A stretch of DNA of 64,000 bases from positions 16,814 to 80,813 of the forward strand of contig NZ_CALHIQ010000013.1 of NCBI RefSeq assembly GCF_938030725.1. The letters are read 5' to 3'. Shown here piece after piece: positions 34,055 to 42,564 of this stretch. The position numbers and the translations under genes are program-made. The stretch's first letter is position 1; every line of letters begins with the position of its first letter. This DNA comes from an uncultured Fretibacterium sp. Lineage in GTDB: Bacteria; Synergistota; Synergistia; Synergistales; Aminobacteriaceae. The notes beneath the pieces are model-generated. The model ran no database searches. It had not been told where the DNA came from and saw nothing but the letters and a program-made list of their open reading frames with translations.

Positions 34055-34411
34055 ATGGGGTACGCACTCGAAGGCTGGAAGGTCACGTATACCCGGAGCT
34101 ATGACACGAACTACGGGGAAATTGGGACCGTCGTCAACGTCACGGTAGGAGACACCAATATCCCCCTGGGGCATGCTGGTATTGGCTCTAACGACGAATC
34201 AGAGCGCAATTTTGCCCGAGCCGAACAGATCGCCCGCCTGATCGCAGCCGCCCCCGACTTGCTGGATACGCTGGGGGCTGTAATGATGACCATCAATACC
34301 CCGGAGGTCCCGGACGCTGCATTAGCCAGAGGGCGCGCTCAGCTCTTGCTCGCAGAACTGGGGCACGGGACGCACAAGGGCGAACAAGGGCAGGAGGAGA
34401 TCGAGAGATGA
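34055..34411 (+). CDS. Hypothetical phage protein, 118 residues
   Basis: An early protein with NFARAEQIARLIAAAPDLLD, a short helical motif common in small phage proteins of unknown role and shared in looser form with the next gene (LIAAAPELYEAL). It starts 3 bases after dut and overlaps the next start by 4 bases. Confidence 0.6.
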   Translation: MGYALEGWKVTYTRSYDTNYGEIGTVVNVTVGDTNIPLGHAGIGSNDESERNFARAEQIARLIAAAPDLLDTLGAVMMTINTPEVPDAALARGRAQLLLAELGHGTHKGEQGQEEIER

Positions 34412-34686
34412 GCCATACGCCGGGACCGTGGAGCTATGAGGAGCCGGACTGGGACGGACTGCCGTATTTAATGGCGGGAAATGGGGATGTCGTAGCGACG
34501 CTCTTTTCGGAGCCTGAGAACTCGAGCGACATACCCCTGATCGCCGCCGCCCCGGAGCTGTACGAGGCCCTGGAAAAACTCTTCGACCTGATGATCAGCG
34601 ACAAGGTCAGTAAAGACGAAGGCGTGCGAAGGCTGCAAATGGCCGCAGACGTGCTCGCCAAGGTGCGGGGGGAGATGGAAGGATGA
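34408..34686 (+). CDS. Hypothetical phage protein with HTPGPW motif, 92 residues
   Basis: The N-terminal MSHTPGPWSYEE and the LIAAAPELYEALEKL helix recur in many siphovirus and podovirus early regions. The role is unknown. It overlaps ssb by ATGA. Confidence 0.65.
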   Translation: MSHTPGPWSYEEPDWDGLPYLMAGNGDVVATLFSEPENSSDIPLIAAAPELYEALEKLFDLMISDKVSKDEGVRRLQMAADVLAKVRGEMEG

Positions 34687-35147
34687 AGGGCTACAACCGA
34701 GTGACCTTGATGGGGAACTTGACGCGCGACCCCGAGGTTCGATACACGCAGAACGGCATGGCGTGCGCCAGGTTCTCCCTGGCCGTCGGGTACTCCAAGA
34801 AGAAGCAGGACGGCTTATACGAGGACGCCGCGGACTTTCCGACCTGCGTCGTCTGGGGGAAACGGGCCGAGGTGATCGGCAAGCACTTCCGGAAGGGCTC
34901 CGGGATCCTCGTCGAGGGCAAGATACAGACCGGGAGCTACCAGGACAAGAACGGCAATAAACGCTACACGACGGATGTCCTGGTACAGGACTTCAACTTC
35001 GTCGGCGGCAAGAAAGACGGGCAGGACAGCGGAGGCGGGTACGCCCCACATCCGCAGGGGCATTCTGGGGGCTGGGGGAAGGACGACGACTTCCCCATGG
35101 ACTTCGCCGAAGCGGAGACCGGCGGCGAGGCGGATATCCCGTTCTAA
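34683..35147 (+). CDS. ssb: Single-stranded DNA-binding protein
   Basis: This is a 154-residue SSB with an OB-fold N-terminal domain (YNRVTLMGNLTRDPEVRYTQ and ILVEGKIQTGSYQDKNG), a Gly/Gln-rich linker and the acidic tip EADIPF that recruits partner proteins. It protects ssDNA in phage replication and works with YqaJ/RecT. Confidence 0.93.
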   Translation: MKGYNRVTLMGNLTRDPEVRYTQNGMACARFSLAVGYSKKKQDGLYEDAADFPTCVVWGKRAEVIGKHFRKGSGILVEGKIQTGSYQDKNGNKRYTTDVLVQDFNFVGGKKDGQDSGGGYAPHPQGHSGGWGKDDDFPMDFAEAETGGEADIPF

Positions 35148-35158
35148 GACTCCGGGAC

Positions 35159-35191
35159 GTACGCCGTACGTACACCGTACGTACATGTACG
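35159..35191 (+). repeat. GTACG repeat cluster upstream of the initiator
   Basis: A run built from overlapping GTACGTAC and ACCGTACG units fills the gap between ssb and the initiator. The 14-mer CGTACGTACACCGT (35165-35178) recurs inside the initiator gene at 35646-35659, linking the two clusters. Confidence 0.6.
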
Positions 35192-35223
35192 CCACAAAGC
35201 CTATTCTAAGGAGAGCTCGAAAG

Positions 35224-36228
35224 ATGGCATGGATAAAATCCCAACAAGCGTTACGGGACCATCCTAAACTGAAAAAATTGGCTCGCAGCCTGGAGATATC
35301 CATCCCAACCGCATTGGGGCATCTGCACATGCTCTGGTGGTGGGCGATGGATTACGCGCAAGATGGGAACCTGACGCCATTCGATGCCTTGGATATAGCC
35401 GATGCCGCCGGATGGGGGGGAGACCCGAATAGATTCGTTGACGCTATGGTGAACTGCGGGTTCCGGGGCGCCGGCTTTTTGGAGCGTACCGAAGATGGCG
35501 AGCTCCTGATACATGATTGGGACGAACATTGCGGAGACGAGTTTGAGCGCAGGGCGAAAGAGGCCGAACGCCTTCGCGCCTATAGGGAAAAGAAAAAGAA
35601 AAGCGATGAAAAAGTACGAACGCCGGACGAACCTGAAGCGTACGTCGTACGTACACCGTGCGAAACGAGTACGTCCGAAGTACGTACGCCGGACGAACCC
35701 GGTACGTACGGTGTGAGAGGAGAAGAGAAGAGAAGAGAGGAGAAGAGAGGAGATACCCCCCCTACCCCCCCACGGGGGGATGAGGCGGAGGCGGACGAAA
35801 CGTCCCCTGAGCCTCCGGACGACGGGGCCGTCAAAGTCTCGGAGGTCGTGGAGCTCTGGAACACAGAGCTCTGTCCCCTGGGCTTTCCCAAAGTCTCGAG
35901 GGTCACCCCGGAACGCCGGAAGCACTTCAAGGCCAGGCTTCGCGATGGGGTCGAGCGCCGGGAGCTGGCGTGGTGGCGTGATCGCATCGCCGCCATAGCC
36001 GGGAGTGAGTTCATGCGTAAAAGCGCCGCGGAGAAGGCTCAATGGCTGGACTTTGACTGGCTTCTGAACGAGACGAACCTGGTCAAGGTCGCCGAGGGCA
36101 AATACGGGCGTGTCCTGAACTTACCGCGCGGACAGCCGACGGGGCAGGCTGGGCAAAGCATGGACGAGTACATGCGGGAGCTGCAAAAAGACCCATTCTG
36201 GGGCGGTTCTGGAGGTGCCGAGACATGA
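35224..36228 (+). CDS. Phage replication initiator-like protein
   Basis: This is a 334-residue protein. Residues 1-110 (SQQALRDHPKLKKLARSLEI, then TALGHLHMLWWWAMD) resemble the winged-helix N-terminal domain of phage replication and DnaD-like initiators. A highly charged, repetitive middle (residues 120-200; VRTPDEP occurs twice) corresponds to the iteron-like DNA at 35614-35710. The C-terminal domain ERRKHFKARLRDGV is a helical part seen in similar phage proteins. It probably binds its own coding sequence as the origin, as lambda O does, and loads a helicase with the next gene product. Confidence 0.72.
   Translation: MAWIKSQQALRDHPKLKKLARSLEISIPTALGHLHMLWWWAMDYAQDGNLTPFDALDIADAAGWGGDPNRFVDAMVNCGFRGAGFLERTEDGELLIHDWDEHCGDEFERRAKEAERLRAYREKKKKSDEKVRTPDEPEAYVVRTPCETSTSEVRTPDEPGTYGVRGEEKRREEKRGDTPPTPPRGDEAEADETSPEPPDDGAVKVSEVVELWNTELCPLGFPKVSRVTPERRKHFKARLRDGVERRELAWWRDRIAAIAGSEFMRKSAAEKAQWLDFDWLLNETNLVKVAEGKYGRVLNLPRGQPTGQAGQSMDEYMRELQKDPFWGGSGGAET
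35614..35710 (+). repeat. Iteron-like repeats inside the initiator gene, candidate replication origin
   Basis: A 20-base unit at 35614-35633 recurs at 35680-35699 with one mismatch (both end GCCGGACGAACC), with further GTACGTAC-type units between and after them. It is followed by a purine-only GAGAAGAG tract at about 35715-35755. Repeats in an initiator gene next to an asymmetric tract mirror lambda ori. Confidence 0.55.
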
Positions 36229-36875
36229 CCGAGCGAGATAAACCCGAGTTCGCGGCCTGCCTGAAAGTGGCCGCAGACCTGTACGGGCGTCCGCCGCTAT
36301 CCACGGAGGCGCTGAAAATGTTCTTCCTGCTGCTGCAAAAGTTCAGCCTGACGCAGGTAAAAGCCGCATTGCAAGGGCACATGGCGTCGTCGCCGTACAT
36401 GCCCAAGCCCTGCGACGTGATTCAGCGCATTGAGGGCCGGGCCGAGGACCGTGCGGCCGCAGCCTGGGCGCTGGTCATGAAGGCCGTATCCCGGTTTGGG
36501 CATGACACGAGCGTCCGCTTCCCGTCCCCGGCGATACACTACGCCCTGGAGCAGATGGGCGGCTGGGCGCGGTTCTGCATGCGCCTTGCGGAGGCTGAGC
36601 TCCCCTTCCGCGCCAAGGACTTCGCGCAGTTCTTCGCGATGGGCGAGCGCTGCGCAACGTGGGACGGGGCGAGTGGCACGGTGAAGGTCCCAGCATACCT
36701 GGCGGGGACTTGCGAGTTGTCTAACCGGACGAACGGCTACGCTCTGCCCGCGAAAGTCTACGACGCGGAGACGGGCGAAACGCTGGAGGGGCAGGCGCTC
36801 TCGACCGGAGCGGGGAAGATCGTGCCGATCGCAACGGTGCTGGCTGCGCAGATGCGGACGGGAGGGGCGCAATGA
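36225..36875 (+). CDS. DUF6475-like phage replication accessory protein
   Basis: This is a 216-residue protein: EFAACLKVAADLYGRPPLS, KFSLTQVKAALQGHM, MPKPCDVIQRIEG, then IHYALEQMGGWARFCMRL. This pattern recurs in phage proteins placed right after the initiator. By position it could be a helicase loader or replisome adaptor; there is no P-loop, so it is not a DnaC-type ATPase. Confidence 0.7.
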   Translation: MTERDKPEFAACLKVAADLYGRPPLSTEALKMFFLLLQKFSLTQVKAALQGHMASSPYMPKPCDVIQRIEGRAEDRAAAAWALVMKAVSRFGHDTSVRFPSPAIHYALEQMGGWARFCMRLAEAELPFRAKDFAQFFAMGERCATWDGASGTVKVPAYLAGTCELSNRTNGYALPAKVYDAETGETLEGQALSTGAGKIVPIATVLAAQMRTGGAQ

Positions 36876-37108
36876 AACCGAGACTGCGCAAAAGCCCCAG
36901 GGTGCAGTATCCCAGCGTGTGGAGTCTGCTGTGGAGCTGGGGGGAGTTCTGCGAGCTGTCCCTGGACCGCGAGGCCGGATGGGTCGCACTCCCCAAGTGG
37001 CAGCAGCGCTACAAGGCCTTGCGGCGCTCTGCCCGGAACCACGGGCACAAGCTGGGGACGATCGACGCGCTGGAGAAAGTCCAGCGCGAATGGGAGGCAA
37101 AACCATGA
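36872..37108 (+). CDS. Hypothetical phage protein, 78 residues
   Basis: A basic, Trp-rich small protein (VWSLLWSWGEFCELSLDREA) coupled by ATGA overlaps to both neighbours. No family recognised; likely part of the replication/recombination operon. Confidence 0.6.
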   Translation: MKPRLRKSPRVQYPSVWSLLWSWGEFCELSLDREAGWVALPKWQQRYKALRRSARNHGHKLGTIDALEKVQREWEAKP

Positions 37109-37488
37109 GGACGCTGGCCAGGGTGGAGCTCTTGGGCCTGCCACCGACGGTGAATCACCTTTACAGGACCTCCCGAAGCGGAGTTCGTTACAAGACCTCC
37201 CAGGGAAAAGAGTGGCAGGCCCTCACTGTCGCCATCATGGCTGCCGCGAAGACGAACCGCGCCCCTTACGACGGCGACGTGGCACTGGAGGTCCTCTTCC
37301 AGACGGCGGACCGAAGACGCTGGGACCTGGATAACCGGGTCAAGGCCCTCCAGGATTGCCTGGCGATGGCCGGCGTGATCGAGGACGACCGGCAGATACA
37401 GCGTCTTCTCGTGGAGCGACGGACAGGACCGAAGACAGCGACGGTCGTTGTTGTGTGGGAGCTGGGGTCGGAGAGGGGGAAAGCATGA
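37105..37488 (+). CDS. rusA: RusA-family Holliday-junction resolvase
   Basis: This is a 127-residue protein. RRRWDLDNRVKALQDCL and GVIEDDRQI carry the Asp residues that bind magnesium in RusA. It resolves four-way junctions made during phage recombination and replication before packaging. It overlaps the neighbouring genes by 4 bases. Confidence 0.9.
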   Translation: MRTLARVELLGLPPTVNHLYRTSRSGVRYKTSQGKEWQALTVAIMAAAKTNRAPYDGDVALEVLFQTADRRRWDLDNRVKALQDCLAMAGVIEDDRQIQRLLVERRTGPKTATVVVVWELGSERGKA

Positions 37489-37901
37489 AGCGTATATATA
37501 CCCCACAGTGCCTCGCGCACGTGGAGAAAATTCTCGAGGCCTTCCCCGTGCAGCGGCAACAGCTCGCCCTGCTGGATGACTTCATCGCCGCCTCGATTCG
37601 CAGTCCGTCCATTTCGGATACCCCCGGCGGAGGGGGGGCGGATTCGGAGCAGGAACGCATCCTGGCGGCGAAGGAGCGCAGCCCACAGTACCAGGACCTT
37701 GCCCGGACCGTTGAGACGGTGCGGCGTGCCCTGCGCGTGCTGCCCAGGCGTGATCTTGCCTTTGTCGAGATGCGATACTGGCGACGGATGGGGATGCATG
37801 ACATCGCCGAGGCATACGGGAAAGAAATCCGGTCCCTCTGGAGATGGAGGGACCGGATTCTGAGCCGCCTTGTGCCGTTTCTCTTCCGGCATGTGGCCTA
37901 G
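37485..37901 (+). CDS. Sigma-region-4-like late transcription regulator (ArpU/RinA-like)
   Basis: This is a 138-residue protein. The C-terminal half, LPRRDLAFVEMRYWRRMGMH then IAEAYGKEIRSLWRWRDRIL, is a sigma-70 region-4-like helix-turn-helix as in the ArpU/RinA regulators that switch on phage late genes. It is the last early gene and lies immediately before a promoter with an inverted repeat around its -35, its likely target. Confidence 0.75.
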   Translation: MKRIYTPQCLAHVEKILEAFPVQRQQLALLDDFIAASIRSPSISDTPGGGGADSEQERILAAKERSPQYQDLARTVETVRRALRVLPRRDLAFVEMRYWRRMGMHDIAEAYGKEIRSLWRWRDRILSRLVPFLFRHVA

Positions 37902-37958
37902 TCATCGGGGGGCGGCAGTATGCCGGCCTCCCGTAGAATATCTTTTACCGGATTGAAA

Positions 37959-37994
37959 GTGTCATTGATGTGACACCCCCTGTCGTGGTATTCT
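37959..37994 (+). promoter_or_regulatory. Candidate late promoter with inverted repeat around the -35
   Basis: TTGATG at 37965-37970 is flanked by perfect arms GTGTCA and TGACAC (37959-37976). After an 18-base spacer comes TATTCT at 37989-37994. A dimeric regulator bound here would touch RNA polymerase at -35. The terminator 18 bases downstream suggests leader control as well. Confidence 0.6.
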
Positions 37995-38011
37995 GGTAGC
38001 ATCAGAATTTG

Positions 38012-38037
38012 GGACGCCGATCGGGGCGTCCTTTTTT
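38012..38037 (+). terminator. Intrinsic terminator in the late-gene leader
   Basis: GGACGCC and GGCGTCC pair around GATCGG, followed by six T. It lies after the late promoter and just before the terminase small-subunit ribosome site, so late expression must read through it. Confidence 0.75.
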
Positions 38038-38054
38038 GTTGGGAGGTGAACCGA

Positions 38055-38369
38055 TTGGTCTCTGCTAACAAAGGCGAAACAAAGAGAAAGGCTCCACCTC
38101 ACGCCTTCAAGAAAGGTCAATCGGGGAACCCCAGGGGCCGGCCCAAGGCGAACCCCGAGGTGAAGGAGATTCTCAAGGCCGCATCGCCGGACGCGGCGCG
38201 GAAGCTCGTGGAGCTGGTGGGGAGCCGGACGGAGAAGATCGCGCTGGCTGCGGCTACGGAGATTCTGGACCGGACGATGGGGCGGCCGGAGACGACCGGG
38301 AAAGTGCAGGTGGACATGTTCCTCTCCCCTGCCGCGATTCTGGAGAAAATAAGGGGGCGGCGGGAATGA
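38055..38369 (+). CDS. Terminase small subunit-like protein (DUF5681)
   Basis: This is a 104-residue basic protein with the DUF5681 hallmark FKKGQSGNPRGRPKANPEV. The domain occurs in small phage proteins directly before the large terminase, where it should recognise the packaging site. The start is probably TTG 38055, 7 bases after GGGAGGT; GTG 38046 overlaps that ribosome site. It overlaps the large subunit by 4 bases. Confidence 0.75.
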   Translation: MVSANKGETKRKAPPHAFKKGQSGNPRGRPKANPEVKEILKAASPDAARKLVELVGSRTEKIALAAATEILDRTMGRPETTGKVQVDMFLSPAAILEKIRGRRE

Positions 38370-39748
38370 GCGACCTCGAAAAACTAGCGGACGTCGTGAA
38401 GGAGTGGCGCGAGAGTGCCGCTCTTTTTGTGTCCGACCAGTTTGGCGTCACACCGACCGCGCAGCAGAAGGCGCTTCTGGACGCTGCATCGAAACCGGGC
38501 GCGCACGTCGCAGTGAAGTCCGGGCACGGGACGGGGAAGTCCACGACCCTTGCCTGGCTGGCGCTCTGGGGGCTCTGCTGTTTCGAGGACGTGAAGGTCC
38601 CCTGCACGGCCCCGACCGGACACCAGCTCGAGGACGTGCTCTGGAGCGAGATCGAGAAGTGGCGGGGCCGGATGCTGGAGCCGTGGCGGTCCGCGATATC
38701 CGTCACGTCGGATGCCGTGAAGATCGCCGGGCTGCCGAACTTCGCAGCGGCACGGACCGGGCGAAAGGAGAACCCGGAGGCACTGCAGGGCTTCCATGCG
38801 GACACACTGCTCTTCCTCGTGGACGAGGCGTCCGGCATACCGGACCAGGTGTTCGAGGTCGCGCGCGGTGCGCTCTCCACGCCGGGAGCCCGCGTCGTGA
38901 TGGCTGCGAACCCGACCCGGACGACAGGATACTTCTACCAGGCGTTCCATCGGAACCGCGAGGCGTGGGACCTGCTGACGTTCTCCTGCGCGGATTCTCC
39001 GCTCGTCTCGAAGGAGTACGTCGAGGAGATGCGGGAGGAGTACGGTGAGGAGAGTGACATCTACCGTGTCCGCGTGCTCGGCGAGTTCCCGAAGGGCGGG
39101 GACCTCCAGTTCATCCCCTCCGCGCTCGTGGAGCAGGCGCAGGCCCGGTACTACCGGGAGGACGCATTCTCGTTTGCCCCGGTGGTGCTGGGCGTGGACG
39201 TCGCGGCGTTCGGCGGGGACCGGTGCGTGGTGTTCCTCCGGCAGGGGCTGTACTCGGAGTGCCTCTGGACGGGGCGCGAGGTGGAGACGGCGACGCTCGC
39301 GGGCGTCGTGGCGCGCTTCGAGGACGAGCGGAAGGCGGATGCGGTGTTCGTGGATTCGACCGGCGTCGGGTTCGGCGTGGCGTCGAACCTCCGGCAGATG
39401 GGGCGCTCCCCTATCGCCGTGGACTTCGCCAGCGCCCCGACCCATCCGGCGTACCTGAACAAACGGGCGGAGTGCTGGGGGCTCCTGCGGGACTGGCTGA
39501 AGGAGGGCGGCTGGCTGCCGAAGGACGATCGGCTGCGGGACGATCTCTGCGCGCCGGAGTACGGGTACACGCTCTCCGGGAAAATCCAGCTAGAGCGGAA
39601 AGAGAAGATGCGGGCCCGTGGGCTGGCGTCCCCCGACCTGGCTGACGCGCTGGCGCTGACGTTTGCCGCTCCGGTGGTCAAGCAGGAGTACGTCCCGGAC
39701 TTTCGGCCGCAGGACCAGCGGGATATCTTTGAGTGGGGAAGGAGGTGA
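38366..39748 (+). CDS. Terminase large subunit
   Basis: This is a 460-residue packaging motor. The ATPase domain has Walker A VKSGHGTGKSTT and Walker B LLFLVDEASG, with MAANPTRTTGYFY as the coupling motif region. The C-terminal RNase H-like nuclease shows LGVDVAAFGGDRCVV with the first catalytic Asp and a late LADALALTFA with another. It translocates DNA into the prohead and cuts concatemers. Confidence 0.93.
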   Translation: MSDLEKLADVVKEWRESAALFVSDQFGVTPTAQQKALLDAASKPGAHVAVKSGHGTGKSTTLAWLALWGLCCFEDVKVPCTAPTGHQLEDVLWSEIEKWRGRMLEPWRSAISVTSDAVKIAGLPNFAAARTGRKENPEALQGFHADTLLFLVDEASGIPDQVFEVARGALSTPGARVVMAANPTRTTGYFYQAFHRNREAWDLLTFSCADSPLVSKEYVEEMREEYGEESDIYRVRVLGEFPKGGDLQFIPSALVEQAQARYYREDAFSFAPVVLGVDVAAFGGDRCVVFLRQGLYSECLWTGREVETATLAGVVARFEDERKADAVFVDSTGVGFGVASNLRQMGRSPIAVDFASAPTHPAYLNKRAECWGLLRDWLKEGGWLPKDDRLRDDLCAPEYGYTLSGKIQLERKEKMRARGLASPDLADALALTFAAPVVKQEYVPDFRPQDQRDIFEWGRR

Positions 39749-39754
39749 GGCCGC

Positions 39755-39943
39755 ATGTGTTTCCCGAAGGCACCGAAGGTGGAGACGCCGCCGCCTGCGC
39801 CGACGATCGACCAGGCGAAGACGGACGACGCGGTGACGGCCCGGCAGGATGAGCGCAAGCGTCTGCGCGGGGCCATGAACTCCCGCACGACGATCTTGAG
39901 CGGGCGCGACGATCAGGGGCGCAAGACGCTCCTGGGAATGTAG
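39755..39943 (+). CDS. Conserved small podovirus protein, 62 residues
   Basis: Begins MCFPKAPKVETPPPAP and ends ILSGRDDQGRKTLLGM. This Pro-rich head and RKTLLG tail recur in small proteins between terminase and portal in BPP-1-like podoviruses. The function is unknown, perhaps head-neck assembly. Confidence 0.7.
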   Translation: MCFPKAPKVETPPPAPTIDQAKTDDAVTARQDERKRLRGAMNSRTTILSGRDDQGRKTLLGM

Positions 39944-39952
39944 GTGGGGACG

Positions 39953-41632
39953 ATGGAAGTGAGGGAGCTTCAGAAGCGCGTCGAGGAGTTGGAGGAGGCG
40001 CGCAATCGCATCAGACCGCAGTGGGAGGAGATAGCCCGATACGTCACGCCGGGACGCGGCGTCTTCGACGACGCCGAACCCAATCAGGGAGACCGGAAGG
40101 ACCGGGACCTCCTGGACGCGACGCCGTTTCAGGCGCTCACGACCCTCGCGGCGGGGATGCAGGGCGGACTGACCTCCCCGTCCCGCCCGTGGTTCAAGCT
40201 CGGCGTGACGGACCCTGAGCTGGGGGATTACGAGCCGGTGCGGGTCTGGCTGGACGAAGTGGAGCGGCGGATGCTCCACGTCCTGGGGCGATCGAACCTC
40301 TACAACTGCCTGCACACGCTGTATGCGGAGGTCGGAGCGTTCGGGACCGGGGCCGTCTATATCGAGGAGGATCCGACAGAGGCCCTGCGGGGCACGGCAC
40401 TCACCGCCGGGGAGTACGCTGTGGCGTTCGATTCGCGCGGGATGCCCTCGGAGTTCTGCCGGACGTTCTGGATGACCGCACCGCAGATGGCGGAGGCGTT
40501 CGAGTACGATGTGCTGTCCGACGCGGCACGCAGCGCCATGGACAACGGCAGGCGCGGGCAGTGGTTTCGGGTGCATCACCTCATCTTCCCGAACGACGAG
40601 TTCTCTCCGCTGGGGAAGGAGGACCGCCCGGCAAGGACCATGCCGTGGGCGTCGGTCTACTGGGAGCACGGCAAGGAGAAGCCGCTTCGGGTGTCCGGGT
40701 ACGAGGAGTTCCCCGTCCTGGTCCCGCGGTGGGACGTGGTTGGCGCGGACTACTACGGGCGCGGGCCGGGCTGGGCGGCGCTTGGGGAATCGAAGATGCT
40801 GCAGGAGCTTCGGTACGACTACCTGGGCGCGCAGAAGCTGGCGATCCGGCCGCCCCTGATGGGGCACACCACTCTCAAGAAGGCGCGCCCCGACCTGACG
40901 CCGGGGTCGCTGACGTACTACGAGGGCGACGTCGGGGTTCGGCCCATCTACCAGGTGCAGCCGGACATTCCTGGCCAGCTGCAGGCCATCGCGGAGAGCC
41001 GGCAGATGATTCAGCGCTTCTTCTACGCCGACCTGTTCCTCATGCTGGCGTCGAACGACACGCGGGGTATGACGGCCCGCGAGGTCGTGGAGCGACACGA
41101 GGAGAAGATGCTCATGCTGGGCCCCGTGCTGGAGCGCCTGGAGAACGAGCTGCTGGACCCACTCATCGAGCGCGTGTTCGCCATCATGGACCGCATGGGG
41201 CTCCTTCCGCAGCCGCCGGAGGACCTGGGCGGGAAGTTGCTTCAGGTGGAGTACATCTCCGTCCTGGCGCAGGCGCAGCGGATGGTGGGGATTGAGGGCA
41301 TCGAGCGGCTGGCGGGCTTTGTGGGGGCCTACGCGCCCCTGAAGCCAGAGGTCCTGGACAAGGTGGACTTCGACGAGGCAATAGAGCAGTACGCCCGGAA
41401 GCTGGGCGTCCCGGCCGCGGTGATCGTGTCAGACGAGAACGTGGCGGCGATTCGAGAGCAACGCGCACAGCAGCAGGCGCAGATGGAACAGATGGCCGCC
41501 ATGCAACAGGCGGCTCAGACGGCCCAACAGGGGGCCGGGGCGGTACGCCAGGCAGCTCAGGCCGCCGAGGGCGGCGGGCTGGGAGAGATCGCGGATCTGC
41601 TGGGAGGAGGAGAGGGTGAAGGGGTGCTATGA
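39953..41632 (+). CDS. Portal / head-to-tail connector protein (T7-like)
   Basis: This protein of about 559 residues belongs to the T7 gp8 connector family (PF12236-like). IAEYVTPG-type sequence near residue 25 (IARYVTPGRGVF), LAAGMQGGLTSPSRPWFKL, and a late LFLMLASNDTRGMTAREVVE plus RLENELLDPLIERVFAIMDR are characteristic. It forms the 12-subunit DNA gate. The C-terminus is Gln/Ala-rich. ATG 39953 is preferred over GTG 39944. Confidence 0.9.
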   Translation: MEVRELQKRVEELEEARNRIRPQWEEIARYVTPGRGVFDDAEPNQGDRKDRDLLDATPFQALTTLAAGMQGGLTSPSRPWFKLGVTDPELGDYEPVRVWLDEVERRMLHVLGRSNLYNCLHTLYAEVGAFGTGAVYIEEDPTEALRGTALTAGEYAVAFDSRGMPSEFCRTFWMTAPQMAEAFEYDVLSDAARSAMDNGRRGQWFRVHHLIFPNDEFSPLGKEDRPARTMPWASVYWEHGKEKPLRVSGYEEFPVLVPRWDVVGADYYGRGPGWAALGESKMLQELRYDYLGAQKLAIRPPLMGHTTLKKARPDLTPGSLTYYEGDVGVRPIYQVQPDIPGQLQAIAESRQMIQRFFYADLFLMLASNDTRGMTAREVVERHEEKMLMLGPVLERLENELLDPLIERVFAIMDRMGLLPQPPEDLGGKLLQVEYISVLAQAQRMVGIEGIERLAGFVGAYAPLKPEVLDKVDFDEAIEQYARKLGVPAAVIVSDENVAAIREQRAQQQAQMEQMAAMQQAAQTAQQGAGAVRQAAQAAEGGGLGEIADLLGGGEGEGVL

Positions 41633-41901
41633 CACGCGAGGAACTGCGAAAACAGGACGTGCAGGATTTGCGGGCGCTTCTCCATACACGGGAGGGCGCT
41701 CGTTTTCTATCCCGACTGTTCGACTTGACGAGAGTCTTTGAGATCAGCTACGTCGCGGGCGACGCGGGGGCTACGGCCTTCCATGAGGGGGCCCGAAACG
41801 TCGGGCTGCCCGTTTACGCGGACGTGCTGGAGGCGGACGAGGACGCCCTGGCGCTGCTTGGGGCGGCGCGCAGGGAGAGGGAGATCATAGAGGAGGCATA
41901 A
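41629..41901 (+). CDS. Bbp19-like phage protein, 90 residues
   Basis: A helical protein with FLSRLFDLTRVFEISYVAGD, TAFHEGARNVGLPVYADVLE and an acidic C-terminus, matching the small protein that follows the portal in BPP-1-like phages. The role is unknown. It overlaps the portal stop by 4 bases. Confidence 0.72.
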   Translation: MTREELRKQDVQDLRALLHTREGARFLSRLFDLTRVFEISYVAGDAGATAFHEGARNVGLPVYADVLEADEDALALLGAARREREIIEEA

Positions 41902-41904
41902 GCG

Positions 41905-42564
41905 ATGGCGGAGAACGATACGGGCGCAGGGGCGCCGCAGTCCCTGCTGGGTGGAGCGGAGCCACAGGGCACGGAGACACAGAGCGGGAGCCTGCTGGGC
42001 GGACCGATGCCTGCGGAGCCGCAGGGCGGACAGAGTACTCAGACCCCGGAGCCGCAGGGCGCGGAGCCTGCAAAGAACCTGGACGCGGCGACGCAGTATG
42101 AGAAGTTCACCATCCCGGAGGGGTTCGACTACGACGACGGCAAGGTGAGCGAGTTCACGACCCTGGCGCGGGAGCTGAACCTCAGCCAGGAGCAGGCACA
42201 GAAGCTCGTCGACCTGCACGTGCGGCACTGGCTGGGCTTCGAGGAACAGACGAAGGCGCAGGCGCGGGAGTGGAGCCGGCAGTCCATGGAGGACCCGGAG
42301 TTTGGCGGGCAGAAGTTCACCCAGAGCCTGCGGGATGCGCATCGGTTCATCAACGTCTTCGGTGGCGAGAAGCTCAAGGCTGCGCTCGAAGCGACGGGGG
42401 CCGGGAACCACCCGGAGATTTTCAAGGCGTTTGCCCGCGCAGGGCGCATCCTGGGCGAGGACCGCCTCGTGACCGGTGCGGGCGCTGCCGGAGCGCACGG
42501 AGGGACGTTCGCCGACCTGGCGAACACGTTGTACCCGAACATGAAGAATGGAGGTAACAGCTAA
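41905..42564 (+). CDS. Scaffolding protein
   Basis: This is a 219-residue acidic protein. The N-terminal 60 residues are Gly/Pro/Gln-rich and disordered; the middle is helical (ELNLSQEQAQKLVDLHVRHW and EWSRQSMEDPEFGGQKFTQS). Such proteins between portal and major capsid protein guide prohead assembly and then leave. The sequence family is variable, so position is the main evidence. Confidence 0.75.
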   Translation: MAENDTGAGAPQSLLGGAEPQGTETQSGSLLGGPMPAEPQGGQSTQTPEPQGAEPAKNLDAATQYEKFTIPEGFDYDDGKVSEFTTLARELNLSQEQAQKLVDLHVRHWLGFEEQTKAQAREWSRQSMEDPEFGGQKFTQSLRDAHRFINVFGGEKLKAALEATGAGNHPEIFKAFARAGRILGEDRLVTGAGAAGAHGGTFADLANTLYPNMKNGGNS

